Origin: Tilletiopsis washingtonensis | Taxonomy: Eukaryota; Basidiomycota; Exobasidiomycetes; Entylomatales | Assembly: GCF_003144115.1 (NCBI RefSeq) | Contig: NW_020311999.1 | Location: 663,583-727,582, forward strand | Length of the DNA stretch: 64,000 nt | Reading direction: 5' to 3' | Shown here: positions 33,101 through 44,616 of the stretch, in pieces | How positions within the stretch are numbered: position 1 is the first letter of the stretch | How the letters are laid out: every line of letters starts with the position of its first letter | The notes under the pieces: generated by a model | What the model was told of the DNA's origin: nothing | Databases searched by the model: none | Seen by the model: the letters and a program-made list of their open reading frames with translations, nothing else | Position numbers and translations under genes: made by a program

Positions 33101-36100
33101 CGTCTCTTCATCGAGCCGGAGCGCGAGGAGCCGACGAAGAGCAAGCTGCGCTCGATGCTGCTGCACCCCGTCGCGCGCATGCGCCTCACGCTCGACGCCA
33201 AGAGCCTTCTCGACGGCGAGTGGGAGCTCAAGCTGCCGACCAACGAGAAGTTCACCGCGTTCATCACCGGCGGCGGCGAGCTCGTGCCGACGTGGGAGGC
33301 GGCCATGGGCATTGGCGGCGACTTTGCCAACACGAAGCGCTTCAGCAGCATGGAGGTCAAGGTCGACGGCCTCGGCGACGTGGCTGGCACGTACGACCTG
33401 CTGCCCAAGTGCGGCACGGCCAACGGCGCCTTGCACCTTCGCCGCGAGGTCACGGAGGCCGCTGCGAACCGCCGTGCCATCGCCGTGCCGCGCTCCTTCC
33501 TCTTCCTCGACACCGACCGGCTGCGCGACAAGGACCACGACTCGTTTGTCTTCTCCTCGCACATCGCGCCGCTGCCGTTCCCACTCGAGCGCACAGTCGA
33601 CGCCCGCGCGCCGCTCGGCTGGCGCCTGCCGGTGCCGAACAAGAGCGCCGCCGAGGGCGCGACCAAGGAGCTGAAGACGACACTCACGCTCGAGGGCCGC
33701 TGGGTCGCGAGCTCTCTCGCGATGACCCTCATCGAGCCGGAGCACGCCTCGCGCTCTCGCATCGGCGCGTCTGCTGCGCCTACGACGCTCGATGCCGACT
33801 CGCGCTGCGTCGACGCACTCACTGTGCTGAGCTGCTCGGCGCGTATCGAGCGCGGCGATGAGCTCAACCGCGACATCTGGCCGACTGTTGAGGGTCAGTG
33901 GGAGAATGTGGACCTCGAGCACAAGGCGACGACGACCTTCAACGCGCTCGCATGGCTCGTCGAGCGCGTGCCCGCTCCGGCCATCAGCGCGGAGTGGACG
34001 GCTGGGCCTACGGTCGACACCGAGCACTCTCCCACTTGCGCGATTTGTGCTCCGAAGCAGCCCGACATCCAGTGGATCGCCGCTGCGGGCCAGCCGACGC
34101 GGCCAATCGAGAACGAGGAGCAGGCGGCGCCGTACGAGCATGCGCTGAAGAATCGCCCGCCGCCATTCGTGATGCAGCTGCGCATCGAGGACGGCATGGC
34201 CATCGCCCGCATCGGCGTCAACCCGCTGACGCTCATGCACCGTGCGCTCTCGCGCCTGCCGGTGCTGAGCCCGGCGGTCAAGACGACGCTGTCTTGGCGC
34301 CTCAGCAAGCAGGACAAGTCGCTCGACGAGTTCAACATCCCCGCATATACGCTGCGCTCGAACCGCAAGGACCCCGAGGCACCGACGCCGGAGCTCTTCA
34401 CGATGGAGCTGCGGCCGGAGCAGCGCCGCTCCCTCAGCTGGATGCTCAAGCAGGAGAGCGAGGACGTCGAGCCGTTCGTCGAGGAGGAGGTCTCCGAGGG
34501 CCTGCTGGCGCCGATGCGCTGGCGCGCCGAAGGCAAGGCTACACGCGAGGTCGTGGTCCGCGGCGGCGTGCTTGCCGATGCCGTCGGCTATGGCAAGACG
34601 GCCATCTCTCTCGGCCTCATCGCGGCGCGGAAAGAGGCGGCCGAGCAGCGCAAGAGCGACGACAAGCGCTTCGTGCATACCAAGGCCACGCTCGTCATCG
34701 TGCCGCCGCACCTGTGCAGGCAGTGGGAGAAGGAGGTCGAGAAGGTGAGCGGATCGAAGCTCCCATCCCTGGCTGTGCTGACGCGTGCTTGCAGTTCACT
34801 GGCGACAGCCTCAAAGTCGTCGTAATCCACTCCAAGCAGGAGCTCAACAAGACGACGATTGCCGACATCCAGGCCGCCGACATTGTCATCATGTCGGTGA
34901 CGATCTACAAGAGCGACGCGTACTTTGAATCGCTGGCACGCCTGGCCGCGGCGAACCCACTGCCCGCCACGGCCGGCCGCTTCTTCGACGCTGCGCTCGA
35001 AAAATCGGTCGCGGCGCTGCGCAATCGCATGGTGGAGCTGCAGACCAAGGGCGAGGGCGCGCGCAAGGTCGCCGAGTCCGTCAAGGACAAGGTCGACTTC
35101 GACACGTCGCACCTCACCACGGCGAAGAAGAGCAAGCGGCTCATCGGCCAGGCATACGCGGAGGCACATGCCGAGGGCAGCGACGGCGAGCCGAGCGCGA
35201 AGGGCAAGGGCAAGGCGCCGGCAAAGGCAAAGGCCAAGCCGAAGCCGAAGCGCCGCGCCGCGGACAGCGACAGCGAGCTGAGCGACTTCATCTCGGACGA
35301 CGACGAGCCGAAGCGCAAGTCCAAGGCCAAGGGGAAGCCGAAAGCGGCCGCGCCCAAGGCGTCGATCGGGCCGGACCCCTGGGGCCTCGGCAGCGCCGCC
35401 GTCCGCTCGGACTACACGCGGCTGCACGCTGCGCCGCTTGAGTGCTTCATGTGGGAGCGCGTCGTCATCGACGAGTTCCACTACATTGCCGCCAACGCCG
35501 AGCGCACTTTCGCTGCGATCGCCAAGCTCAGCGCGCACTCCAAGTGGATCTTGTCGGGCACCCCGCCGACGGCAGACTTTGCCGACGTCAAGTCGATCGC
35601 CACGTTCCTGAACATCCACTTGGGCATCGACGACGATGCCGACTCGACGAAGCAGTCCGTGCGTCTGCGCCGCGAGAAGGCTCGCACGCTGGTGGAGAAG
35701 TTCCGCAACTTCGTCGAGGTGCGCTCGCCAGCCTGGCATCACCGCCGTCAGGCGCGTGGCCAGGCATTCCTGGACCAGTTCGTGCGGCAGAACGTCGCCG
35801 AGATCGCCGACATTCCCTTCGTCGAGAGCATGCGGCCCGTGGCCATGCCGGCGGCCGAGCGTGCCTGCTACCTCGAGCTGGCGCACACCATTGAGAGCCT
35901 GGACCTGCGTCTGGCGCGCCGGGTCTTCAAGGCGACAGCCAAGACGAAGAAGAAGGGCGGCGCCGACGGCCAGAACGACCGCGACGAGCGCCTGCGCCTC
36001 ACCGTCGGCGAGTCGAGCTCGCCCGAGGAGGCCCTGTCGCGGCAAGCGGCGCACTTTGTGCTCGACGAGGACATGGACACGACGGACGCGGCCGCGGCGT

Positions 36101-37394
36101 GCGAGTTCATCGTCAGCGAGCGCGAGAAGCAGCGCGACGAGTGCCTCGCGCAGCTCGAGCGCGAGATCCGCGACATTGCCCTGCCGCAGCACTTCCTGTG
36201 CCTCGTCACGTACGAGTTCCGCGACGAGCACAACTGGCCGCTCGTCGTGTTTGCGCAGAACGTCGAGAACGGCTCGTGGGGCGACCCGGAGTGCAAGCCG
36301 AAGCTGATCGAGCGTGAGTGGTGTTGTGCGAGGTGCGAGGTGATGGCGCAGCTGCTGACTCCTCCGCAGTGCTGAAGAAGCTCAAGTGCACGGCTGGCCC
36401 GGCACTCTCTTCCGTCAAGGAGGGCCGCACGCGCTATCTAAAGCTCAAGCCGAAGAAGGGCTACTCGAAGGAGGAGGCGTGGGCCGAGGAGGCCTCGCTG
36501 CGCAACACGACGCACCTGCTTCAGCGCGTGAGTCGAGCCGGAGCAGCTGCTCGGTGGCCTCGCTGATCAGGTCTCCACACAGCTGCGCAACGAGTATTGG
36601 GCACGACAGCAGTCGCTGCGCTACTTCACGCGCGTGCGCGACATCCAGCGTGCGAGCAAGAGCGGCGAGCCACTGGGCGTCGTGTGCCCGTCGTCGAAGT
36701 GCGACAAGGGCGGCGTGGAGCTGCCGCTTGAGAAGATTGCGCTGGCGTCGACGTGCGGCCACACGGGCTGCTACGAGTGCGTGCTGCGCGATGCCTACAT
36801 CGGCCAGTGCTGCACGCCCGGCTGCAACGCGCTCGCCAAGCCCACGTCCATCGTCAAGGCCAGCTCGCTCGGCATCGAGGAGCCCGGCACGCGCTACGGC
36901 GTCAAGCTGCAGCGCGTCGCCGACCTCATCAACTCGCTGCCCGACGAGGAGCGCATCCTGCTCTTTGTGCAGGTGAGTGCGGCTCGATGTGCGCGCACTG
37001 GACGAAGCTAATCTCCGCCTCGCAGTTCGACGGCCTGCTGCGCAAGGTCGCAGACGTGCTCGAGGAGTCGGGCGTGTCCTTCGTGCGCCTCACGGGCACG
37101 TCGAGCAACCGCAGCAACCAGCTCGACTCGTTCCAGAGCGGCGGGGACCGGGTGCTGCTGCTCAACGTCGCCGACGAGAGTGCCGCTGGCTCCAACCTCA
37201 CCGTGGCGAACCACGTCATCTTCCTCTCGCCGCTCATCACCGAGGAGGCGCAGCAGTACCACGCCACGATGGAGCAGGCGCGCGGCCGCGCCATCCGCTT
37301 TGGCCAGACGAAGGAGGTGCACATCCACCGCTTCGTCGCCATCGACACCATCGACCAGTCGACGTACGAGAACCGAGAGCAGAAGACGCTCTGA
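30131..37394 (+). CDS. DNMT5: DNMT5: cytosine methyltransferase fused to SNF2 ATPase and RING
   Basis: Exons 30131-30502, 30563-31102, 31156-31629, 31682-32048, 32101-32229, 32286-34744, 34795-36313, 36370-36527, 36583-36972, 37026-37394; 6,777 nt, 2,258 aa. DNMT5 enzymes maintain CpG methylation with ATP hydrolysis. Methyltransferase (about 305-700): motif I ATMCSGTESP, motif IV GTSCVDYSGLN with catalytic Cys (about 401), motif VI VILENVK, motif VIII HTRQRGY, motif X NLAGNAMSSTVVG. SNF2 ATPase (about 1390-2258): GYGKT, VIDEFHYI, WILSGTPP and QARGRAIRFGQTK, with a Lys-rich acidic insert between motifs I and II. A RING finger (about 2041-2089) sits inside the ATPase, as in this family. The N-terminus is disordered and acidic, with IVISDDSD (44-51), a SUMO-interaction-like motif, and KQSTLSF (163-169), resembling a PIP box. 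No chromodomain is seen. Intron 1 is 60 nt and in frame. The acceptor at 36582 is preferred over in-frame 36570. Confidence 0.95.
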
Positions 37395-37556
37395 GGGTCT
37401 AGGGCTTGCGAGTGTAATGTCATTGTGTTACCGAGCTGGCGTGGGCGCGGCGTGGCAGCGAGCGAAGTGACTGGTTAGGGAAGGCGTCGGCAGATGCTCG
37501 GGGCGCTTTTGAAGGGTATCGATGAGAGGAAGAAAACGTCTATCGCGGCCGGTGCC

Positions 37557-38177
37557 TCAGGCCTCGCCGATGCCGTCGCCCGGCCAGTCGATCCAGTCTA
37601 ACGAGATGGCTGGAACACAAGCGCGTGAGCCTGTAGCCCGCATCTGCTTGCCCGCGCTACACTCACCGACGGCCACGAGCGTGAGGACCACTACGAGCGC
37701 GACAGAGGTCCACATCCACATCTTCTCGCGCGGCGTGACAGGCTCAAAGCCGAGCGCTTGCCCGCGCGCCAGGCGCTGTTCCGCACCGCGAGAAGCGCCG
37801 CTGTCTCGTCGTGGTGCCGCATAGAGCGGCAGAGTCGTCTGCGACGCCGCAGCGCCCAGCTCCACGTCTGAGCCACGCATGAGGCCCGTGTGCTCCTCGT
37901 CGTACGACTCGCCCGGCGCCTCAAAGTCGTACTTTGTGCGTGCTGCACTGGACGCTGGCGCAGGAGCATCGAGCTCGACATCGTCGAAGCCGGGCGCATC
38001 AATGCCGAGGCCGAGCAGACTGGGCCGGTGCGCCAGCGAGCGGCGAGGATGGTAGGCGCGCGAGGCGGGCGGCGGCGAGATCTGCGACGACGACCCTGGT
38101 GCTGCTTGCGACGCGCCGCCAGAGGCAGACGGGACGAAGCGCGGCTCGCTGGCGGTGAAGGGCGACATGAGGCTCAT
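37557..38177 (-). CDS. Single-pass C-terminal membrane protein, unknown
   Basis: Exons, minus strand: 38177-37667, 37609-37557; 564 nt, 187 aa. A long Ser/Ala/Pro-rich N-terminal region with an acidic patch (GFDDVELDAP) is followed by one membrane segment near residues 152-171 (MWMWTSVALVVVLTLVAV) and a short acidic tail (DWIDWPGDGIGEA) on the far side. No signal peptide is present, so a type II or tail-anchored-like topology is expected. No family is recognised. The 57-nt intron interrupts the end of the membrane segment; without splicing the protein would continue into unrelated sequence. An in-frame ATG at 38168 would shorten the start by three residues. It is divergent from the RRM gene at 38650. 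Confidence 0.7.
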   Translation of the reverse strand: MSLMSPFTASEPRFVPSASGGASQAAPGSSSQISPPPASRAYHPRRSLAHRPSLLGLGIDAPGFDDVELDAPAPASSAARTKYDFEAPGESYDEEHTGLMRGSDVELGAAASQTTLPLYAAPRRDSGASRGAEQRLARGQALGFEPVTPREKMWMWTSVALVVVLTLVAVGECSAGKQMRATGSRACVPAISLDWIDWPGDGIGEA

Positions 38178-38649
38178 GGCCGCTGTGGCCGAGCGGCGGC
38201 CGGCTGCCGGAGCAGAGGGCGGGACGGGGCCAGAGACGCGAGCGACGGGCGGCGCGCCATCAGATGCACACGCGGCGGCGGCGGCGGCGGCAGCGGCAGC
38301 AGGAGCGTCGGGCGGCGGCGGCGAGGGAGAGGCAGAGGTTCGTCAGAGGTCGTGAGCGTGGCGCATGGAGCAGGGACGAGAGGCCGGGCGGGTCGAGGTG
38401 AGAAGGAAGGGCGTGGAGCGCGGGCGAGAAGCGTGTTGGGCGCACGGCGCGGCGCGCCGCCGCGTGCGCATCACGACGACGGCGCTTTCGTCCGACAGCG
38501 CGCCGCGCGCACCGCAGAGCGTGCGGCAGCGCCTCCAGCTTCCTTCTCCTCCACCACTCCCCCACACGCCTCTCTCTTCGCTCCAGCGCCGTCGTCTCGC
38601 CACCAGCTGCTTCTTCCGCTGCCGCTGCTGCTGCGTTGCTGCCGCCGCC
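38178..38649. promoter_or_regulatory. Divergent promoter region
   Basis: A 472-bp space between two diverging genes. It includes a GCGGCG-type trinucleotide run (about 38272-38299) and a CT-rich tract before the ATG at 38650. Confidence 0.45.
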
Positions 38650-39314
38650 ATGGCTGAGCGCACAAAGAAGACGGTGTACGTCGGCGGCCTGCCCGACGGC
38701 GCAGATGCCGCTATGCTCGTCAATGCCTTCACGGCCTTTGGCGAGGTGGTGGACGTGCAGATCCCGCAGGAGGGTGAGTGCAGCTTGCTCCGATTGTTAG
38801 CGCCAAAACGGACGTGCGAGGAGTCAAGCATGAGCAGGACAGCTCGGCGGTGCAGGGCGTAGTGCACGGGGTGGCGCAGGGACCGGGCGCTGTGCGAACG
38901 CCCAATGCTCCTGGCAGCCCGAGAGCATGCGTCATGCGACCACGGTCTCTGCGCACGTGGAAAGATGTCTGCCGTAGTCTCTGAGCTTGAGCTCGCCGCT
39001 GACGTTCCGACACAGACGGCAACACGCGCGGCTTTGGCTTCGTGACCTTCTCCAAGCCCGAGGAGGCCGAGGATGCCATCGACAACATGCACCTCAACGA
39101 GCTCGCCGGGGTGCGTCAGCCGCAGCGACCTCATACGCTGCTCTCCTCGCTGACCCCCTGCTCTCAGCGCATCATCAACGTGAACCTGGCACGCGCGCCC
39201 AAGGCGGCCATCGGCAATGGCAACCGGCCGGTGTGGGAGGACGAGGAGTGGATCAAGGAGCATGCTGCGCCGCTCGAGGGCGCAGAGGCAGACGAGGCAC
39301 CAGAGGGGCCATAG
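38650..39314 (+). CDS. RRM protein related to the cyclophilin E N-terminus
   Basis: Exons 38650-38773, 39016-39110, 39168-39314; 366 nt, 121 aa. One RNA-recognition motif fills most of the protein: RNP2 is VYVGGL (about 9-14) and RNP1 is RGFGFVTF (about 46-53). The arrangement TVYVGGLPDGADAAMLVNAF, VVDVQIPQ, IIVNLA-like strand (IINVNLA) and the trailing PVWEDEEWIKEHA closely follows the RRM of human peptidyl-prolyl isomerase E (PPIE), a spliceosome-associated protein. The cyclophilin domain itself is absent, so this is a stand-alone RRM. A spliceosomal role is inferred from the family. The first intron (38774-39015) is 242 nt, unusually long here, with no snoRNA boxes that I could identify. 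It converges with NUS1. Confidence 0.88.
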
Positions 39315-39492
39315 CGGCATTTGAGACGCGCATCTTGAGTGGTCACGACGCACTCTCGAAGCAGTCCACCCCGCTGTCTGCCCCCAGCATCTCCGCGGCG
39401 ACGACGTCGCCTTGTACAACATCTCAATCCGCATCGGTTCTTTTCGCAGAAGTCATGTCATCTTCCACGATCCTCTGCTTTGGCGGCAGACG

Positions 39493-40926
39493 CTACCGCC
39501 CAAAGCGCTGCTCGACGTAGCCGAAGCGCTGCATCGCCGCCTCGAACGTGGCGGCGCTGAGGCGTGACCGTGCGGGCGCGCGTGCGTCGTAGCTGCGAGC
39601 AGAGATGTGAGCTGCGAGGCCGTGGATCGAGAAGGCGAAGGGCCACGCACAAGATGTCTGTGAGCCGTAATGACCACGGCGGGAAGCCGGCGAGCGAGCA
39701 GACGCGTCGTGGACCGCCGTGCAGGATGAGCAGGTCCGGCTCTGGCGGATGTGATTGGTCTGAGGCAGAGCTTGTCAGTCGCCAATAACTCGGATAGATT
39801 CACGGCACACGCCAGACTCACCGAGCAGCAGCTCCTCGACGCGCTTCACATCCACGCCGCGAGTGTCGCCCTCTCGTGCTCTCCAGACGAGCTCACGCGC
39901 AGCAGCGACAAGGGCAGCCTTGCCGTCGCCAGGCCCGAGCAGGTGCAGCGTGAGGCGCGCCTCGTCGCTCCCTCCGTACTCCTGCGGACTAGACGCGCCA
40001 GAGACGTGCAGTGCCGGTAGAGCAGAGCCATTGGCTTTGCGCCGGCTCACGACGGGCACGACGGGCGTGATGCGCAGCGTGACGCGCGATGCGGCGGCAG
40101 CGGGAATGACGTCGCTTGGCGGCGTGCTTTGCCCGCTGAGCAGCTGTCCGGACGAGGATGAAGAGGTGCCGGCATCGGCGGAGAGCTCGTCGCCATCGGT
40201 CCAGTTGCTGCTGGTTGTGTCAAAGAAGCCGTCGATGGACGAAGGCAGCATAGGCGTGTGCATCTCCGACGCTGTCCGCGCATCGCACGGCGAGCTATCG
40301 CCGGAGCGCGAGGACCGCGCTGCGGAAGAGCCCTCGAGCGCCGCGACGAGACTCTCGGCCAGACGCGGCAGGTGCTTTGGCAGAGCCGGCGTCGGCTCTG
40401 CAGCGTCCCATGAGAGAGTCCACTCCTCACGCCCTGCCAGCGCCTCTCGAATGGCGCCGGCGGGATCGTACACGCTCAGGCGCATGCAGCCGACCATGGA
40501 CGCCCAGCGTGCGACATCCTTGACCTGCGCCACAAGCGCTTCGGGCGTGTCGGCAGGCGAGGGCTCGGCGGCGCGTGCCGTGTTGTTCTCGAGCTGCGAG
40601 AGCGGCGCGCCGGTGACGAGTGCGAAGAGCTGGCGCAGCAGCAGCACGGCGGTGCGTGGCGGCGACGGCGCAAAGACGACGGCGAGATGCTGCGGCAGCC
40701 GAGCGCCGGCGGCCGCACGCTCTCGCAGCCGGCGCTCGACGTGTGGCGCCGAGCGGCTGGACAGTGGCCCGAAGCGCGAGGCGCGCAACTGCTGCCGCAG
40801 CAGTGCATGCAGCGAGACGACCTGGATGCAGATGTGGTAGCCAATGTGCACGAACAGCAGCACGGGCAGCAGCAGCAGCAGCACGGGCGGAGAGGCCGGC
40901 TCGCGCCGACGAGGCGGCGGCGCCAT
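39493..40926 (-). CDS. NUS1: Dehydrodolichyl diphosphate synthase subunit NUS1
   Basis: Exons, minus strand: 40926-39822, 39759-39651, 39592-39493; 1,314 nt, 437 aa. NUS1 is the non-catalytic ER subunit that partners RER2/SRT1 cis-prenyltransferase to make dolichol for glycosylation. Seen: an N-terminal membrane segment (VLLLLLPVLLFVHIGYHI, about 15-32), a cis-prenyltransferase-like core (HLAVVFAP, ARWASMVGCMRLSVYD), the late motif PPEPDLLILHGGP then LAGFPPWSLRLTDI, and the C-terminal EQRFGR containing the RxG motif needed for complex activity. A Ser-rich linker of roughly 100 residues (about 205-300) between helices makes it longer than yeast or human NUS1. The open frame extends upstream to 41406 but overlaps the divergent NUP84 start, so the ATG at 40926, just ahead of the membrane segment, was chosen. 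Confidence 0.88.
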
Positions 40927-41362
40927 CAAGAGGTGCACAGGCGAGGCTGCGAGTGGAGCGGAGCGAGGGCGAGGGGGGATGCGGAGAGCGGAGAGCGCAG
41001 TCGCTGCTGCGAGGCTGCGAAGGAGAGGCGGACGGCGGATGTGGGAGACTCTAGAGGCGGCGAACAGATGCAGGAGGCGGAGACGATGACAGAGGTGCGG
41101 AGAAGCGAGTGGAGAGTGTGCGGCAGGCGGAGGCAGGTCGAGTCGATGGAGCAGCGGAGGGATCGATGCGGAGCAGAAGGAAGGCGGGAAGGAGCAGCAG
41201 CTGGGCCCGGGCCGGCCCGTGCGAAACGTGGCCGGCCGCGGGAGCGGTGCCGGAGAAAGAGAGCGTGGGAGCAGCGCGAGCGAGCATCTTCGCGACGCGC
41301 CCAAGCATCGCGCTCGCTCGTTGCTCCTGCTCCACTCGCACCCGCCCTCAGACACACCGCAC
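40927..41362. promoter_or_regulatory. Divergent promoter region NUS1/NUP84
   Basis: A 436-bp region between two diverging genes. It is purine-rich on the + strand (GCGGAGAGCGGAGAG at about 40980). No other element stands out. Confidence 0.45.
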
Positions 41363-44300
41363 ATGCAGTCGCCCACGCCCGCGGCCGCCTTTGCCGCCGC
41401 GCTCACGGGCCTGCGCGACGCGCCGCACTCGGCGCGCCTCAGCGCCCACGCCGGCCTCGGCGCCGCCTTTGCTCACGTCTGCAGCGAGCGCGCAGCCGAG
41501 GCCCTCGACGGCGCCGGCGCACGTGCCGGCCTGCAGAGCCTCGAGCTCGACGACGACGCCGAGGCGTGGCAGCGCGAGGCGCGCACATGGCAGCTGCTGG
41601 CACTGCTCTACCAGTGAGTGTATACGTGTGACTGGGAGGGTGTGCGGTGCGAGAGCGCCGGCGGCTTGCCAGAGAGCCGCAGTGGAGCTGGTCGTGCGTG
41701 GCTGACACTAGTCCTACCAGCGAGCGCCTGACGCGGCCCGTCGCAGCCGAGCAGGCCGACAGCGCCGGCTCGAGCACGCAGCCGTACGCCACGCCGCTGA
41801 GCTCGGTGCAGGACGTGCTGCGCGCCAGCAGCGGCGTGGCCGAGCTGGAGCTGATCCGCAACTGGCTCGGCGCCCACCTCGGCAGCGCACTGCATCCCGT
41901 CGAGGTGCGCAAGGGCTACCGGCCCTTTACGCGCAACCGCCTGCGCGCCGAGAAGCGCGTTGGCGGCACGAGAGGGGGACGGGCTGGAAGCAGCTTGGGC
42001 ATGGGCAGTGCTGGCGGACGCAAGGAGCGCGATCGCGCACTGGACCCGGACGCGGGCGGCGAGGAGAAGGAGGACGTGGTGAGTGCGCTGCACGAGAGCT
42101 GAGCGGCGGGCCAGCAGTCTGCTGTCTTCGATGGGAAATGCTGACGCTGCTCTGCAGTCCTACGACCGCGCGTTGTCGCGCACCCTCTTCGAGTACGCAC
42201 GCGCCGGCCGGCTGCTCGACGCGCTCGACTTGGCGCGGCAAGCCGACCAGCCCTGGCGAGCTGCCAGTCTGCGAGGCGCCATGCTGCATTGGCGGCCTGG
42301 CTGTGGTGAGCGTTGGCGTGTGTGCAAGCGCGGCGGCGGCAGCTGAAGTAGCGCATCGCAGATGACGAGGAAGTCGTCGAGCTTGAGCAGGCAACGGGAA
42401 ACCGCAACAGGGCCTTGTGGAAGGCAGTGTGCCGGAGCTTGGCCTCAAAAGTGAGCAATTCGACAGCGAATGAATTCAGGCGCCTGCTGATGCGTCGCAC
42501 AGACGACCCTCGACCCGTATGAGCGCGGCCTGTACGGCGCGCTGAGCGGCGACCTTGCCTCTGTCTTGGCTGTGTCGACGACATGGGAAGCACAGCTCTG
42601 GGCCTACGTCAACGCGAGTCTCGAGGCGTCCATCGACACTGCCCTCGATGCGCGTGCCGGCTGGTGGAGCCAGGAGGCTGCCGTCACGTTCACCGATGCG
42701 CGCGAGACGGGAGCGGTCAAGCTCGTCGAGCTCACGATCCCTGATGCGCTTGCGGGCGTCAAGCGGGCAGAGGGAAAGCAGACGGACGGAGCTACGGCGC
42801 GCGAGCTGCGCGATGTCTTTGCGGTGCTGGCGCAGACACCGGCGCGCGGCGTGCAGTGAGTGGCCTCGCTCGCACACTCAGATTTCGCGCTGACGCTCGC
42901 TTGGCAGCATGCAAGCGAACGACCCCTTCGTGGTCGTGCAGCGCGCTGTGATCCTCGAGGAGGTCAACGACCTGCTCGTTCACCTCGAGTCTCGTCTGGT
43001 CGACATGCGGCATTCGACGGCGCCACAGTGCGTCCATCGAGAGAAGATGTTGCCGCTGTGACTGACGCTCCCGCTTTGACAGACAATACGCCCGCCTCGT
43101 GCGCTTCTTCGCGCACCTCGTCTTGTTCCTGCGCCTGCTCGATCTGCCGCGTCCACCGCCAGACGTGACGTCCAACGCGCTTCTGCGCGCCTACGTCGAG
43201 GTGCTTGAGGAGCAAGGGGCAGAGGACGGCCTCATTGCGCTCTACGCTAGCTCGCTGGAGCCCGAGAGCGCCACGCAGAGCTACGCGCACTACCTCAAGC
43301 TCATGGACATGCACACGCCCGCCGAGGTGCGCCGCACTGCGCTGCAGAAGGCCAGCGAGCACCACCTCGACACCGACGCTGTCGCGCGCACGACGGTGGC
43401 CATGATCTTCGACGAGGTCTTCCCGGTGAGTGCGGTCCGTGCACTGTCGTGGACTCGCACTGATGCTGCCACCTCAGAGCATGGTCTCTTCACTCTCGAG
43501 CGGCGTGCCTGTCACGTCCTTCGACGCCGCTCTCGAGACGCAGGAAGAGCGTCTCATCTTGGCTCTCGACTGGCTCACCTACTCGCCAACGACGCATCGC
43601 GATGCAATCCTGCAGTCCAACGTGCTCATGCGCCTCTTCTTGGCGTCGGGCAAGCTGCACGCCGCACGAACCCTGCTGCTGGGCCTGCCGGCGGACGTGG
43701 TCCGAGCGATCGAGGACGAGGAGCTCGAGGGCGACGAGGGAGACGAGCACATGCACTGGCGCAGCTTCTTCGACGCTCTCGCCGCGCATGTGCGCTTCTC
43801 TGAGCTCTGGAGCGCGCGTGAAGAGCAGCGCACCCGCGTCGAGCGCCACGACTGGCTGCAGGCTCTCGAGGTGAGCAGCTGTGTGCACTTCCACGCTGCC
43901 ATCTGCTGATACTTCTTGTCCAGTCGAGCGTTGCGAATGCACAGCAGGCTGCGCTCGAGGTGCTGGAGATGGACTGGCTCAAGATGGACGTGCCGATCGT
44001 GGACCTGAGCTGTATGTCGGCCGATCGCAGCGATGCGCTGCTGATGCTGATGCCCGCCCTGCAGCCGAGCGGCGTGCCACCGAGCTTGCACGCATCCGGC
44101 AGATCTACATCCCCGAGCTGGTGCTGCGGCTACACTTCATGCTGCTCGACACGTCCAGCGTGCTTCCGGGGTGCGTCTCGCAGCTCGTGCGCCCGTTCTG
44201 CTGTTGCTCACCCTTGCCCTCGCAGCCATCTGGCCGCCGCGCTGCGCCTGCCGAACCTCGTCGCCGACGAGCGGCACAAGCTGTACCTCGAGTTCGTCAC

Positions 44301-44415
44301 GCCCGCACAGGCCGGCGAGGGCAACCGGCTGCGCGAGTACCTCGGCTTTGTGCGCGAGGCACACCTGCAGGCGCTCGAGAGCAGCACAGACGCATTCGCT
44401 GTTGCAGCACAGTGA
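41363..44415 (+). CDS. NUP84: Nuclear pore Y-complex nucleoporin NUP84/NUP107
   Basis: Exons 41363-41613, 41721-42078, 42158-42305, 42362-42450, 42503-42855, 42908-43027, 43083-43425, 43478-43870, 43924-44011, 44065-44170, 44226-44415; 2,439 nt, 812 aa, a typical length. It is an all-helical scaffold nucleoporin of the Y (Nup84/Nup107) complex. Family landmarks are SYDRALSRTLFEYARAGRL, DPYERGLYGALSGDLASVL with TTWEAQLWAYVNASLE, QYARLVRFFAHLVLFLRLL and the C-terminal RQIYIPELVLRLHFMLLDTS. All ten introns have consensus ends; most are 52-56 nt. Exon 2 has an alternative in-frame acceptor at 41711 that would add three residues. The intron at 44012-44064 is essential: without it the C-terminal helices are out of frame. 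Confidence 0.92.
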
Positions 44416-44616
44416 CGCAAATGACATTGATTCAATGAGAGCGTGGTGATGATGGTGACGGCGGCAGTGCGCGAATGATGGTGACGGCGAGGCCCCAGCC
44501 TGGGCCCTCTCTCTCTCTTCCTAATCGCTCATTCCTCAACCCTTGTTGCGCCTCGACCCCTCAAAGCCCGATCTTCATCCCTGACCTTCAACCTTCATCC
44601 CTTCCATCTTTCTGAC

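Noticed and set aside
31574-34711. 1,045-residue minus-strand open frame opposite DNMT5
   Set aside because: It is antisense to strongly supported DNMT5 exons. Its composition (Arg, Leu, Ala, His) is what reverse frames of GC-rich coding DNA give, and it has no family motif.
40927-41406. N-terminal extension of NUS1
   Set aside because: It would overlap the NUP84 start and places low-complexity sequence before the conserved membrane segment, which follows the ATG at 40926 directly.
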